Of a stretch of DNA of 39,994 bases, positions 15,374 through 21,862 are shown one piece after another (within the stretch, counting starts at the first letter, position 1; each line of letters begins with the position of its first letter). The DNA comes from Lentisphaerota bacterium (lineage in GTDB: Bacteria; Verrucomicrobiota; Lentisphaeria; Victivallales; Victivallaceae), in assembly GCA_015061685.1 (NCBI GenBank), contig SUWD01000025.1, forward strand, positions 1-39,994. Direction: 5' to 3'. The notes under the pieces are model-generated. The model had not been told where the DNA came from and searched no databases. It saw only the letters and a list, made by a program, of their open reading frames with translations. A program made the translations under genes and the position numbers.

Positions 15374-15404
15374 GCCCTCCATAGCACAAAGTGCGACGGA
15401 GGGC
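15374..15404 (+). repeat. 31-nt hairpin unit c
   Basis: Identical in sequence to unit b (14086-14116): GCCCTCC/GGAGGGC outer stem and GCAC/GTGC inner stem. Confidence 0.85.
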
Positions 15405-15439
15405 AATCACGCCAAGAAAACAGGAAAGGCTCAACAGAT

Positions 15440-15679
15440 ATGTTTTACACCTGCATTATCCGCAGCATCAACCATCCATGTCAACGATATATCGGCAGTA
15501 CCAGCGATTTACGAAAACGGTTAGCCAAACACAATGAAGGGGGAGTTCCCCATACTGCTCCTTTCAAGCCATGGAAACTGGAAGTTTATATTGCATTTGA
15601 CAACAAAGAAAAGGCTGCGGCATTTGAAGCATACCTCAAAACCGGTTCCGGACATGCTTTCGCCAAACGCCACTTTTAA
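15440..15679 (+). CDS. Small GIY-YIG domain protein, copy 2, first Tyr lost
   Basis: 79 residues from ATG 15440 (an upstream in-frame extension runs through the repeat block and is not expected to be coding). Same domain as copy 1: RYIGST, RLAKHNEG, FEAYLKTGSG and AFAKRHF are kept. 60 of 79 residues are identical. The Tyr of the GIY motif is Cys5 here (MFYTCIIRS), so nuclease activity may be lost or weakened. The last 19 residues are identical between copies, the middle is more divergent. Confidence 0.9.
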   Translation: MFYTCIIRSINHPCQRYIGSTSDLRKRLAKHNEGGVPHTAPFKPWKLEVYIAFDNKEKAAAFEAYLKTGSGHAFAKRHF

Positions 15680-15818
15680 TATAGCTTTCTCTCTTTTTCT
15701 ATTTAGGGTTCAGAACTTCGTCCCAAGCTCTTGGTGAGCCGACGCAGGACTTGATTTTCAGAAATTCACACATTTGCAACGCAAATCATTAAACTTCCAA
15801 CAGTCTTATAAATTCCCA

Positions 15819-15835
15819 GACAAAAGTTCGCAGAT
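15819..15835 (-). repeat. 17-bp inverted copy of 17596-17612
   Basis: GACAAAAGTTCGCAGAT is the exact reverse complement of 17596-17612. The two flank the 541-residue gene and its promoter, about 1.8 kb apart. The match continues outward with one mismatch then GGGAA. Confidence 0.85.
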
Positions 15836-15891
15836 TGTTATATCGGTAGACTTTGGATGCAGTAATTATGTCAAAAATCCGCATCTGCAAG

Positions 15892-15920
15892 TTGCAAATG
15901 CTTGCAAATGACGATATATT
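15892..15920 (+). promoter_or_regulatory. Promoter P2 (TTGCAA-17-TATATT)
   Basis: TTGCAA 15892-15897 and TATATT 15915-15920, spacer 17, 43 bp before the ATG at 15964. Upstream (15773-15787) lies a small palindrome ATTTGC-AAC-GCAAAT. The 284-bp gap from 15680 otherwise shows no gene. Confidence 0.65.
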
Positions 15921-15963
15921 ACTCTTGCGATGATTAGGATAGCTGCATATCAGGAGATAAAGT

Positions 15964-17589
15964 ATGTCGGAGATAATTACAATTCTTTCGCTTGCTGCCG
16001 TTGGAGTTGTTGCCGCAGGTTTTCTTTCCGGCGGTGCAAAAAATAAGAAAACGGCTTTGATTTGGGGCAACCTCTGCATAGTAGTGTCTGCATTAGCTGG
16101 AGTTACCATTTTTTTCTGCGAAAATGCAATAAAAGAAATCTTTTTAAAAAAAACATCGCACCTTTCCTTATTAGCCGGTGATATTACGATTCCCCTGTAT
16201 ATGATGGTCAAGCTGAGCATGACCGTTTTTGTCTGCGGACTCATACTTTCTTTATGGAGTTACAACTGCCGAAAAAATAATTTGAAGTGGTATTGGGCGT
16301 TATTATGGAATATTGGCATTATTTTCCTCGCAGGGCATTTGCTTTTTCTGCCGCAATATTATGGGATTAGCACATGGGTAAACTTTTTTGTATCAGTGAA
16401 ACAGGATGTATTCAGTCTTGATGTTTCGATGTTTCCGGCATTTTACATTATGCTTGCGGTAAACTTGATTGCCGCACTGTTATGGTTATGGCATACACTT
16501 AAAGCAGCCCGAAAATCATGGAAAAATAATCTTATTTTTGTCGGATATTTCACCGGATTTGCCGTACTCCTCTGGCTTTCTGCATGGGGAATCGGCACAT
16601 GGGCGAAAAATGCGATGGATGCCACAGCCGCTGAACTTGGCATTACTCCGTTAAGCGTTCCGATGCATGAGCCGGACGAATTGAAATCATTGGTCGATCA
16701 GGAATTTTTCACTAGACACGCCAAATACAATCCGCCGCGTTCCGGGCGTTATGATTGGCGCCAAGACACCATTCCACCAGATGAAAAAGAGTACACCATA
16801 AAATTTTTCACTTCTCCGGAACTGGAAAAACACTTGGAATCTTTGAAAAAAAGTGCAGCGTATGCTGACAATAAAGATACATTGTATCTATCAACATTGC
16901 AGCATTTCCGTTCACTGGTTCGTCATCGTGCTGATATTGCCGAACTTTATTTCCGCACCAATCAGAAGGAAAAAGTTCTGCCGGAACTTTTGAAATACCC
17001 TGAACTTGACCGTTTGATCCCTGCTGATACGCCTCATCTGATTTGCGAACTGGTACGGACTGTCGGTCGCTGGATATGGATCGAAGCATTGATCCAGTAT
17101 GGTCCGGAAGATAAAGCTCTCTTGTCAACCTACAGGGAACTTCTTGATTGGAGCAAAAGTTGGCAGGTTCATCTCCCTCACGAAGCCGGATTTTATTTGG
17201 CACTTCCCGTCGAAGTCAAAGGGAAAGTTGCCGCATTTTTCTACGATCCCTATTTGAATACCACCAAGTATCGGGGATTTTCTGAAGCGGTCAACCGGAT
17301 CCCGGCATTGAAAAAATTGGAACAGCAGGAATTCATTTCTGAAAACGGAATGTATGCCAAAGCCGCCAAATGCCAACGTTTGGGGCTCGTTTTGAGTCAG
17401 ACAGCACTTGCCTTGAAGCTCTTCAAAATCGAAAAAGGCGAGTATCCGCAAAAACTTTCGGAACTGGTTCCACGTTACCTTCCTAAAGAATATGTTTCTC
17501 CATATACCGGCAAAAAGTTGAACTACACTTTGAAAGATGGATTTTTCACGCTTGCAAGTGATGACCAAACCATTACATCAAAACGATAG
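15964..17589 (+). CDS. Membrane protein with GspG-like C-terminal motif, unknown
   Basis: 541 residues; GGAG seven bases before the ATG. Residues 1-220 hold about six membrane helices. Residues 225-460 are soluble and mostly helical. The last 60 residues (LKLFKIEKGEYPQKLSELVP, then YLPKEYVSPYTGKKLNY) resemble the C-terminal part of type II secretion major pseudopilin GspG-like proteins, where a chain of 'YP..L..L.P.YL...P.DP..G' is seen. There is no prepilin N terminus, so this is a domain borrowed from, or convergent with, that family. Flanked by a 17-bp inverted repeat (15819-15835 / 17596-17612). Function unknown. Confidence 0.8.
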   Translation: MSEIITILSLAAVGVVAAGFLSGGAKNKKTALIWGNLCIVVSALAGVTIFFCENAIKEIFLKKTSHLSLLAGDITIPLYMMVKLSMTVFVCGLILSLWSYNCRKNNLKWYWALLWNIGIIFLAGHLLFLPQYYGISTWVNFFVSVKQDVFSLDVSMFPAFYIMLAVNLIAALLWLWHTLKAARKSWKNNLIFVGYFTGFAVLLWLSAWGIGTWAKNAMDATAAELGITPLSVPMHEPDELKSLVDQEFFTRHAKYNPPRSGRYDWRQDTIPPDEKEYTIKFFTSPELEKHLESLKKSAAYADNKDTLYLSTLQHFRSLVRHRADIAELYFRTNQKEKVLPELLKYPELDRLIPADTPHLICELVRTVGRWIWIEALIQYGPEDKALLSTYRELLDWSKSWQVHLPHEAGFYLALPVEVKGKVAAFFYDPYLNTTKYRGFSEAVNRIPALKKLEQQEFISENGMYAKAAKCQRLGLVLSQTALALKLFKIEKGEYPQKLSELVPRYLPKEYVSPYTGKKLNYTLKDGFFTLASDDQTITSKR

Positions 17590-17595
17590 AACCGC

Positions 17596-17670
17596 ATCTG
17601 CGAACTTTTGTCAGGGAAAGTCCTTTGCATTATTTTTGACGATTTTTGATTTTATGAGACTTTTTTCGCA
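17596..17670 (+). repeat. Repeat R2 with 17-bp inverted-repeat arm
   Basis: 17596-17612 is the partner of the inverted copy at 15819-15835, and 17601-17670 is the direct partner of R1 at 15114-15184. It begins six bases after the stop of the membrane-protein gene and runs directly into the GIY-YIG remnant at 17672. Confidence 0.8.
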
Positions 17671-17671
17671 G

Positions 17672-17710
17672 TCCGGATCTGGCAGAGAATTCGCTAAACG
17701 CCATTTCTGA
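17672..17710 (+). pseudogene. 3' remnant of a third GIY-YIG copy
   Basis: Thirteen codons read SGSGREFAKRHF-stop, against TGSGHAFAKRHF-stop in the two complete copies. The next bases (AATTGTCAAAAAAAACAC) also match what follows copy 1 (14381-14401). No trace of the 5' part is left. Confidence 0.75.
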
Positions 17711-17737
17711 AATTGTCAAAAAAAACACCTCCCTCAT

Positions 17738-17766
17738 TTGCAAACGCTTGTAATAGATGGTATATT
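17738..17766 (+). promoter_or_regulatory. Promoter P3 (TTGCAA-17-TATATT)
   Basis: TTGCAA 17738-17743 and TATATT 17761-17766, spacer 17, 30 bp before the ATG at 17796. Shares TTGCAAACGC and GATGGTATATTACT with P5 at 20845. Confidence 0.7.
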
Positions 17767-17795
17767 ACTTCCGGACGCTGAAAGGGGATCATAAT

Positions 17796-18122
17796 ATGGA
17801 AAATGAACTCAAGCAGAATATCAGAAAAACCGGGATATTAATGCTGATCGCAGCCGTTATTCCCTTCCTTTTCTTTTTAAGTTTCCAGTTGCCGTCTGAA
17901 GTTGGATGGTCTGCTGTTTTTACTTTACAGCTCCTGTACATCGGAAGTTGTCTTTTTGTCCTCGTATGGAGCAGCACCAAATTGATCTGGAAACTGCCAT
18001 GCAGAAAGTTTTTCAGGATGCTTATCTTTTTTGCGTGGCTGCTCCTTTATCCGGCATTATGTTTGGGGTGGTATTACCTCTGCGGAGTGTGTCTCTTTTG
18101 GATTATCCATATTCATCATTGA
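17796..18122 (+). CDS. Small membrane protein, unknown
   Basis: 108 residues from ATG 17796 (AGGGGATC upstream). Three predicted membrane helices (about 13-31, 38-58 and 68-104). No family recognised. First gene of a short operon with 18178 and 18692. The start 35 bp upstream at 17757 lies on the promoter and is unlikely. Confidence 0.7.
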   Translation: MENELKQNIRKTGILMLIAAVIPFLFFLSFQLPSEVGWSAVFTLQLLYIGSCLFVLVWSSTKLIWKLPCRKFFRMLIFFAWLLLYPALCLGWYYLCGVCLFWIIHIHH

Positions 18123-18177
18123 ATGAGGTCAAATACGGCTGCGTTAATTATTATTCCTACTGTAAAAGCGTTCTGAA

Positions 18178-18711
18178 ATGAAACTTTTTGATAAATACTT
18201 CCAACCTTACGCAGAATATTGTATCAGGACAACTTTTTCTGAAGAAGAACTGAAAGAAGTCTTTGAGAAAGAGTTGCTTTCATATAATACGTTCAGGTTT
18301 GCCGGATGCGATCCAACTAAAGTGTGTTTTTTCAAAACAAAAAATCCACTGGTAATTCATCCCGTACTGTACACCAGAAACTCTTTGAGGGGAGTGATTT
18401 CGATCAAATGCAAAAAAACCGGATCTGCATCTGAAACTATTCTGCACATCACGATTGCCCCCGTAAATCAAAGTTTATTTATCTGGACCATATTGTGCTT
18501 TTCCATCGGAATGAGTATCCTCTTTTTATGTGCCGGAGTGTGGCAGGCGATATTTCCTTTATTCATGCCGGTATTTGTTTTTACAATCATTGCCATCAGC
18601 CGTTCGATCGCAGAAAATGAACTCCCGGAAATCCGTCAGGCTTTTGAAAACACCTTGCGGCAGCTTGAAGAAAAATATTGCGGAGATGATCATGCTGAAA
18701 AAAAGAATTGA
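18178..18711 (+). CDS. Membrane protein with two C-terminal helices, unknown
   Basis: 177 residues. The N-terminal soluble part (1-95, alternating strands, FSEEELKEVFEKELLSYNTFRF) is followed by two closely spaced membrane helices (about 100-143) and a charged helical end. No clear ribosome site before ATG 18178. Overlaps the next gene by 20 bp. Not recognised; probably works in the membrane with its neighbours. Confidence 0.65.
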   Translation: MKLFDKYFQPYAEYCIRTTFSEEELKEVFEKELLSYNTFRFAGCDPTKVCFFKTKNPLVIHPVLYTRNSLRGVISIKCKKTGSASETILHITIAPVNQSLFIWTILCFSIGMSILFLCAGVWQAIFPLFMPVFVFTIIAISRSIAENELPEIRQAFENTLRQLEEKYCGDDHAEKKN

Positions 18712-19087
18712 ATACCTTATTGCAATATCCTCTTCTCTGATTCTTCTTGAGATCGGTCTGTTCTCTGCTTTGACATGGTATTGGTCAGGGTTTAAGTGGT
18801 CGCCATTGGGATACGAAACCTGCGGAATGGAATTTATTATCGTTGTACTGTTTACCTATCCGGCATTTTTCATTGGATTACTGATAAGATTCGGTCTGAT
18901 TTTCCGTTGGAAATTTCCGCATTACGTCTGGTATTCGCCCCTGCTCCTGTGCGGAATCGCCTCCTGTGCCTTTGAAAAATCTTTTGAGATGGGAATATTC
19001 TGCATCATATCAATGCTTGTGCTGTTGATCACTGATTTCTGCGGAATCAAAAAAACTATCCGGAAAACTCACCTCAAACAGTTGTAA
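18692..19087 (+). CDS. Small four-helix membrane protein, unknown
   Basis: 131 residues from ATG 18692 with CGGAGA six bases upstream, inside the end of the previous gene. Four predicted membrane helices (about 9-28, 41-66, 74-92 and 96-115) and a basic C terminus (KKTIRKTHLKQL). No family recognised. Its last codon and stop form part of the -35 box of the next promoter (P4). Confidence 0.7.
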   Translation: MLKKRIEYLIAISSSLILLEIGLFSALTWYWSGFKWSPLGYETCGMEFIIVVLFTYPAFFIGLLIRFGLIFRWKFPHYVWYSPLLLCGIASCAFEKSFEMGIFCIISMLVLLITDFCGIKKTIRKTHLKQL

Positions 19088-19110
19088 ACTTATGCGGGAG
19101 ATGGCATATT
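19082..19110 (+). promoter_or_regulatory. Promoter P4 (TTGTAA-17-CATATT)
   Basis: TTGTAA 19082-19087 (including the TAA stop of the previous gene), spacer 17, CATATT 19105-19110. From TGCGGGAGATGG onwards the leader closely matches P5 up to the next gene's start. Confidence 0.65.
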
Positions 19111-19148
19111 ACTGTAAGACGGTTGGTTTGAGTATGGAGAGGTTAAAT

Positions 19149-20414
19149 ATGAAAAAGTTTTTGATGTTTTGTTTGCTTTTTTTGATCGCGGTAAGTTGCT
19201 TTGGCAATGCGGGCGTTTTCGGAGGAAGCGGTCAGACGCCGACTTTGGAAAAGACTGCTGATATTCAAATGGTGGAAGAAGAGATCATTATGATTCCACG
19301 CCGGGGTGATTATCCGGTTGACCTTTCCTGCCGCAATCCGGATAAAATGGATTTCCGCTGCCGCTTTATTTTGCGCAATCTTTCTGATAAAAAAGTGGTT
19401 CTTCCGGTGGGATTTCCGCTTGATGTCGAACTGCGCTATCTGTGGGATGAAAAAAGACAATACAATCAACAAGCCATAATCAGTTTTTATGCCTTTACCG
19501 CCGGAACCAAAGACAAAACATTTCCGGTCCGTTTTGTGCCGTGGGATAAGAAAAAGAAATTCAGTAAACTTTTTCTCTGGGAGATGACTTTTGAACCTAA
19601 AGAAGAAATTGAACTGCTGGTCAATTACACCATGCCGGGTTATATGGGACTGGATATGACTATTCGCAACCGGGATTGGGATAACCGCAAACCGTACAAG
19701 TGCGATTATCTTGACGAATTGACCGGCGGCATCGGGCAGGCTCAATTCTACGTTACGGAAACCGGTTCCAGCTGGGCTGGTGTCATTGAAAAAGCGGTGT
19801 TCCGTTATTACCCTTATGATTTTGAAGAATATCTTGCCAGACGCGGAGCGTGGGAAGAATCCCGCAAAGACCGGAAAAAACGGCTGGAAACGCGTAAGAA
19901 AAAGCCCGCGGATATGTGGCAGATTTTCAGTCCCGATATGCCGATGATCCGGACTTGGAATCCTGCCTTTGAGCAATGGCAGCCCAAGCAGGGGGAACAC
20001 AAATCTGACCGCTATCTGGAATTGGTATTTCAACCGTACAAGCCTGAGAAAAAAGACAATATCCGCATCGGTTATACCTTTGTCTGTATGCCGCAGACTG
20101 CCGAAGAATTTGAATTGCTTTGTATAGTAATAAAAACAAATCTGGAAAAACAGGCGGTATTCAAAGAGCGGCTCAAAAAAAATCATCCTGACCGTTACGA
20201 AAAATATTGGAAAAACCGCAATATTCCGCCTTACGGGGCTGCGGTGCGGAAAAATATTGCCGATGTTGTTCTGGAATTTCACGGCATTGCCCGCAACAAT
20301 CCGGAAATCGCAGACTTTCTTGCCGATCAAGTGTGGTATCCGGTCAAAACACCCCGTCCGATGGACGAAACTTACAAGCAGATGCTTCTGAAAATATCGG
20401 AAGGGAAAGAATAA
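19149..20414 (+). CDS. Secreted protein with DUF4424-like start, unknown
   Basis: 421 residues from ATG 19149 with GGAGAGG upstream (an earlier frame start at 19092 lies on the promoter leader). Signal peptide MKKFLMFCLLFLIAVSCFGNAG. The mature N terminus (GVFGGSGQTPTLEKTADIQM, then VEEEIIMIP) resembles the opening of DUF4424-type periplasmic proteins, where a similar 'gsG..l...k...I.M..E.v.i' pattern is followed by a beta-sandwich. The middle is beta-rich; the last 150 residues are charged and helical with repeated Lys/Arg (for example KDRKKRLETRKKKP). Role unknown. Shares one base (TAATG) with the next gene, so co-translation is likely. Confidence 0.7.
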   Translation: MKKFLMFCLLFLIAVSCFGNAGVFGGSGQTPTLEKTADIQMVEEEIIMIPRRGDYPVDLSCRNPDKMDFRCRFILRNLSDKKVVLPVGFPLDVELRYLWDEKRQYNQQAIISFYAFTAGTKDKTFPVRFVPWDKKKKFSKLFLWEMTFEPKEEIELLVNYTMPGYMGLDMTIRNRDWDNRKPYKCDYLDELTGGIGQAQFYVTETGSSWAGVIEKAVFRYYPYDFEEYLARRGAWEESRKDRKKRLETRKKKPADMWQIFSPDMPMIRTWNPAFEQWQPKQGEHKSDRYLELVFQPYKPEKKDNIRIGYTFVCMPQTAEEFELLCIVIKTNLEKQAVFKERLKKNHPDRYEKYWKNRNIPPYGAAVRKNIADVVLEFHGIARNNPEIADFLADQVWYPVKTPRPMDETYKQMLLKISEGKE

Positions 20415-20830
20415 TGCTGAAAAAGTTTTTATTCATTCTTTTTTGCATCAGCTGTATTATTTTTCTCCCGGGATGTACATCTCTTTATATTGGGAAAAGC
20501 AGGCAGGAAATCGTGGAAGTTATTGCGAAAGAACATAAAAAAACTTCTGGGCAAATCCATATCTATGTACCACGGGGGCATAATTATCACTTTAATCATC
20601 CGTCCGAAATTTTAAATAACAATCGGGGCTGGGGACCGGATATGACAAAATACAACCAATGGGGAATTTTGCCTTACGAAAAATTCTGGTTCGATGGGAC
20701 TTTTTGCACTTTGCTTACATTCAAGGATAATGTTGTCATAAAAGAAGAATCAGATGTTCATTGCGGCGGCTACGGATATTTTAAGCCGTTTGCATTAATT
20801 TTTTTCCTGATCGCACCTTTGTTCCTTTAA
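20414..20830 (+). CDS. Lipoprotein, paralogue of the N-domain of the phosphatase lipoprotein
   Basis: 138 residues from ATG 20414. Signal peptide with lipobox FLPGC (Cys21). The mature part begins TSLYIGKSRQEIVEVIAKEH and aligns with residues 22-125 of the next gene's product, sharing YIG-x3-E, a His/Asn-rich middle, and a closing T-x-FK(D/N)-x2-VVK motif. The YIG start with a following helix resembles SmpA/BamE-type small lipoproteins only loosely. It ends with a second hydrophobic stretch (about 122-138). Confidence 0.7.
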   Translation: MLKKFLFILFCISCIIFLPGCTSLYIGKSRQEIVEVIAKEHKKTSGQIHIYVPRGHNYHFNHPSEILNNNRGWGPDMTKYNQWGILPYEKFWFDGTFCTLLTFKDNVVIKEESDVHCGGYGYFKPFALIFFLIAPLFL

Positions 20831-20844
20831 AAATATTTTTTTTC

Positions 20845-20873
20845 TTGCAAACGCCTGCGGGAGATGGTATATT
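20845..20873 (+). promoter_or_regulatory. Promoter P5 (TTGCAA-17-TATATT)
   Basis: TTGCAA 20845-20850 and TATATT 20868-20873, spacer 17. The leader GCGGGAGATGG, ATTACTGTA, ATTGGTTTGAG is nearly the same as at P4. Confidence 0.7.
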
Positions 20874-20910
20874 ACTGTAGGGTGATTGGTTTGAGCATAG
20901 AGGTGTTTGT

Positions 20911-21828
20911 ATGAAAAAAATCAATATTTGCAGTTTGCTGTGCATTATGCTGATCGTTTTTCTTTCCGGGTGCGGAGGAATTCCTGAATATAATTATATC
21001 GGCATGACCAAAGCAGAAGTTGCGGCACATCTGGAAAAACATGCCTTCCGCAGCCGGTGGAGCAGAAATCGGTTTGACATTGCAGTGCCGCGAAGCAAAA
21101 TTTTCTCTCATTCTTTCCGTAATGCTCAGGAAGTAGCAAAAAATCAATCCGTCATGTCTGCGGATAAATGGACATGCGATTTCTTTCCGCAAAGACATTG
21201 GTTATTGGGCTGGAACGGTCTGTTTTCCCGCTGGCACAGTTATACATTGGATTTCAAGAATGGCAGAGTTGTCAAGCAGCAGAAAAATACCGGTTTGCCG
21301 TATTGGGTCAGAGGGAATGCCGGGCAATCACCCTATCCGCAATACCCCAAAAACTTTCATAAGGTAAATGAAAATCTTTATCGTTCCGGTCAGCCGGATA
21401 AAGATGAATTTTTTTCACTCCATACTTTTAACGGCATCCGCAGTGTCCTGAATCTGCGGGAAAACAACAGCGATAAAGATGAAATCAATGCAATCAACCG
21501 CAATTGGAACAATGCCGTCACGCTCTATGAAATCCCCCTTGACACCGGAAAAATCACCGAAGATGATCTCTATAAGATCCTGACCGTCATCCGGGATGCT
21601 CCAAAACCGCTTCTGATCCACTGCTGGCACGGCAGCGACCGCACCGGATGTGCCGTTGCCGCAAGCCGTATCACGTTTGAAAACTGGAGCGTGGAAGATG
21701 CCGTTTCCGAATTGATGAAGCCGGAATACGGTCATCACAAAAACATCTATACCAATATTCCGGAATTGCTCCGCAAAGCTGATTGGGAAAAGATCAAAGC
21801 GACAGTTTTGAAATTGCCTCTTGAGTAA
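20911..21828 (+). CDS. Lipoprotein with C-terminal tyrosine/dual-specificity phosphatase domain
   Basis: 305 residues. Lipobox FLSGC (Cys21) marks an exported lipoprotein. Residues 22-125 are a domain related to the preceding gene's product. Residues 150-300 are a cysteine phosphatase: YRSGQP entry motif, IRSVLNLRE, candidate acid Asp211, and the P-loop HCWHGSDRTG (Cys238, Arg244), as in bacterial DSP/PTP-like enzymes. The P-loop fits protein tyrosine phosphatases or inositol-phosphate phosphatases; an extracytoplasmic location makes a phosphate-ester scavenging or phytase-like role possible. Own promoter P5; a weak hairpin follows at about 21840. Confidence 0.88.
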   Translation: MKKINICSLLCIMLIVFLSGCGGIPEYNYIGMTKAEVAAHLEKHAFRSRWSRNRFDIAVPRSKIFSHSFRNAQEVAKNQSVMSADKWTCDFFPQRHWLLGWNGLFSRWHSYTLDFKNGRVVKQQKNTGLPYWVRGNAGQSPYPQYPKNFHKVNENLYRSGQPDKDEFFSLHTFNGIRSVLNLRENNSDKDEINAINRNWNNAVTLYEIPLDTGKITEDDLYKILTVIRDAPKPLLIHCWHGSDRTGCAVAASRITFENWSVEDAVSELMKPEYGHHKNIYTNIPELLRKADWEKIKATVLKLPLE

Positions 21829-21862
21829 GGAGATGTGACCGGAACTCCGGCAGGGGGTGTTT

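Larger units (their letters stand above)
15331..15679 (+). mobile_element. GIY-YIG/hairpin repeat element, copy 2
   Basis: Starts with a perfect hairpin GTGCCTT-GAA-AAGGCAC (15331-15347), then the 66-nt block 15339-15404 that differs from copy 1 by one base, a 35-bp variable stretch and the nuclease gene 15440-15679. The left limit is uncertain. A CTCCACCAT sequence matching the tRNA 3' end lies 34 bp upstream. Confidence 0.5.

Noticed and set aside
17906..18181. Frame overlapping the 17796 gene and ending at ATGA with the 18178 gene
   Set aside because: Suggested a frameshifted gene, but the 17796 frame ends naturally as a membrane protein and the alternative frame has no start site or hydrophobic pattern.
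19143..20330. 395-codon minus-strand frame
   Set aside because: Antisense of the secreted DUF4424-like gene, which has signal peptide, ribosome site and promoter; the reverse frame is Phe/Arg-rich and unlike a protein.
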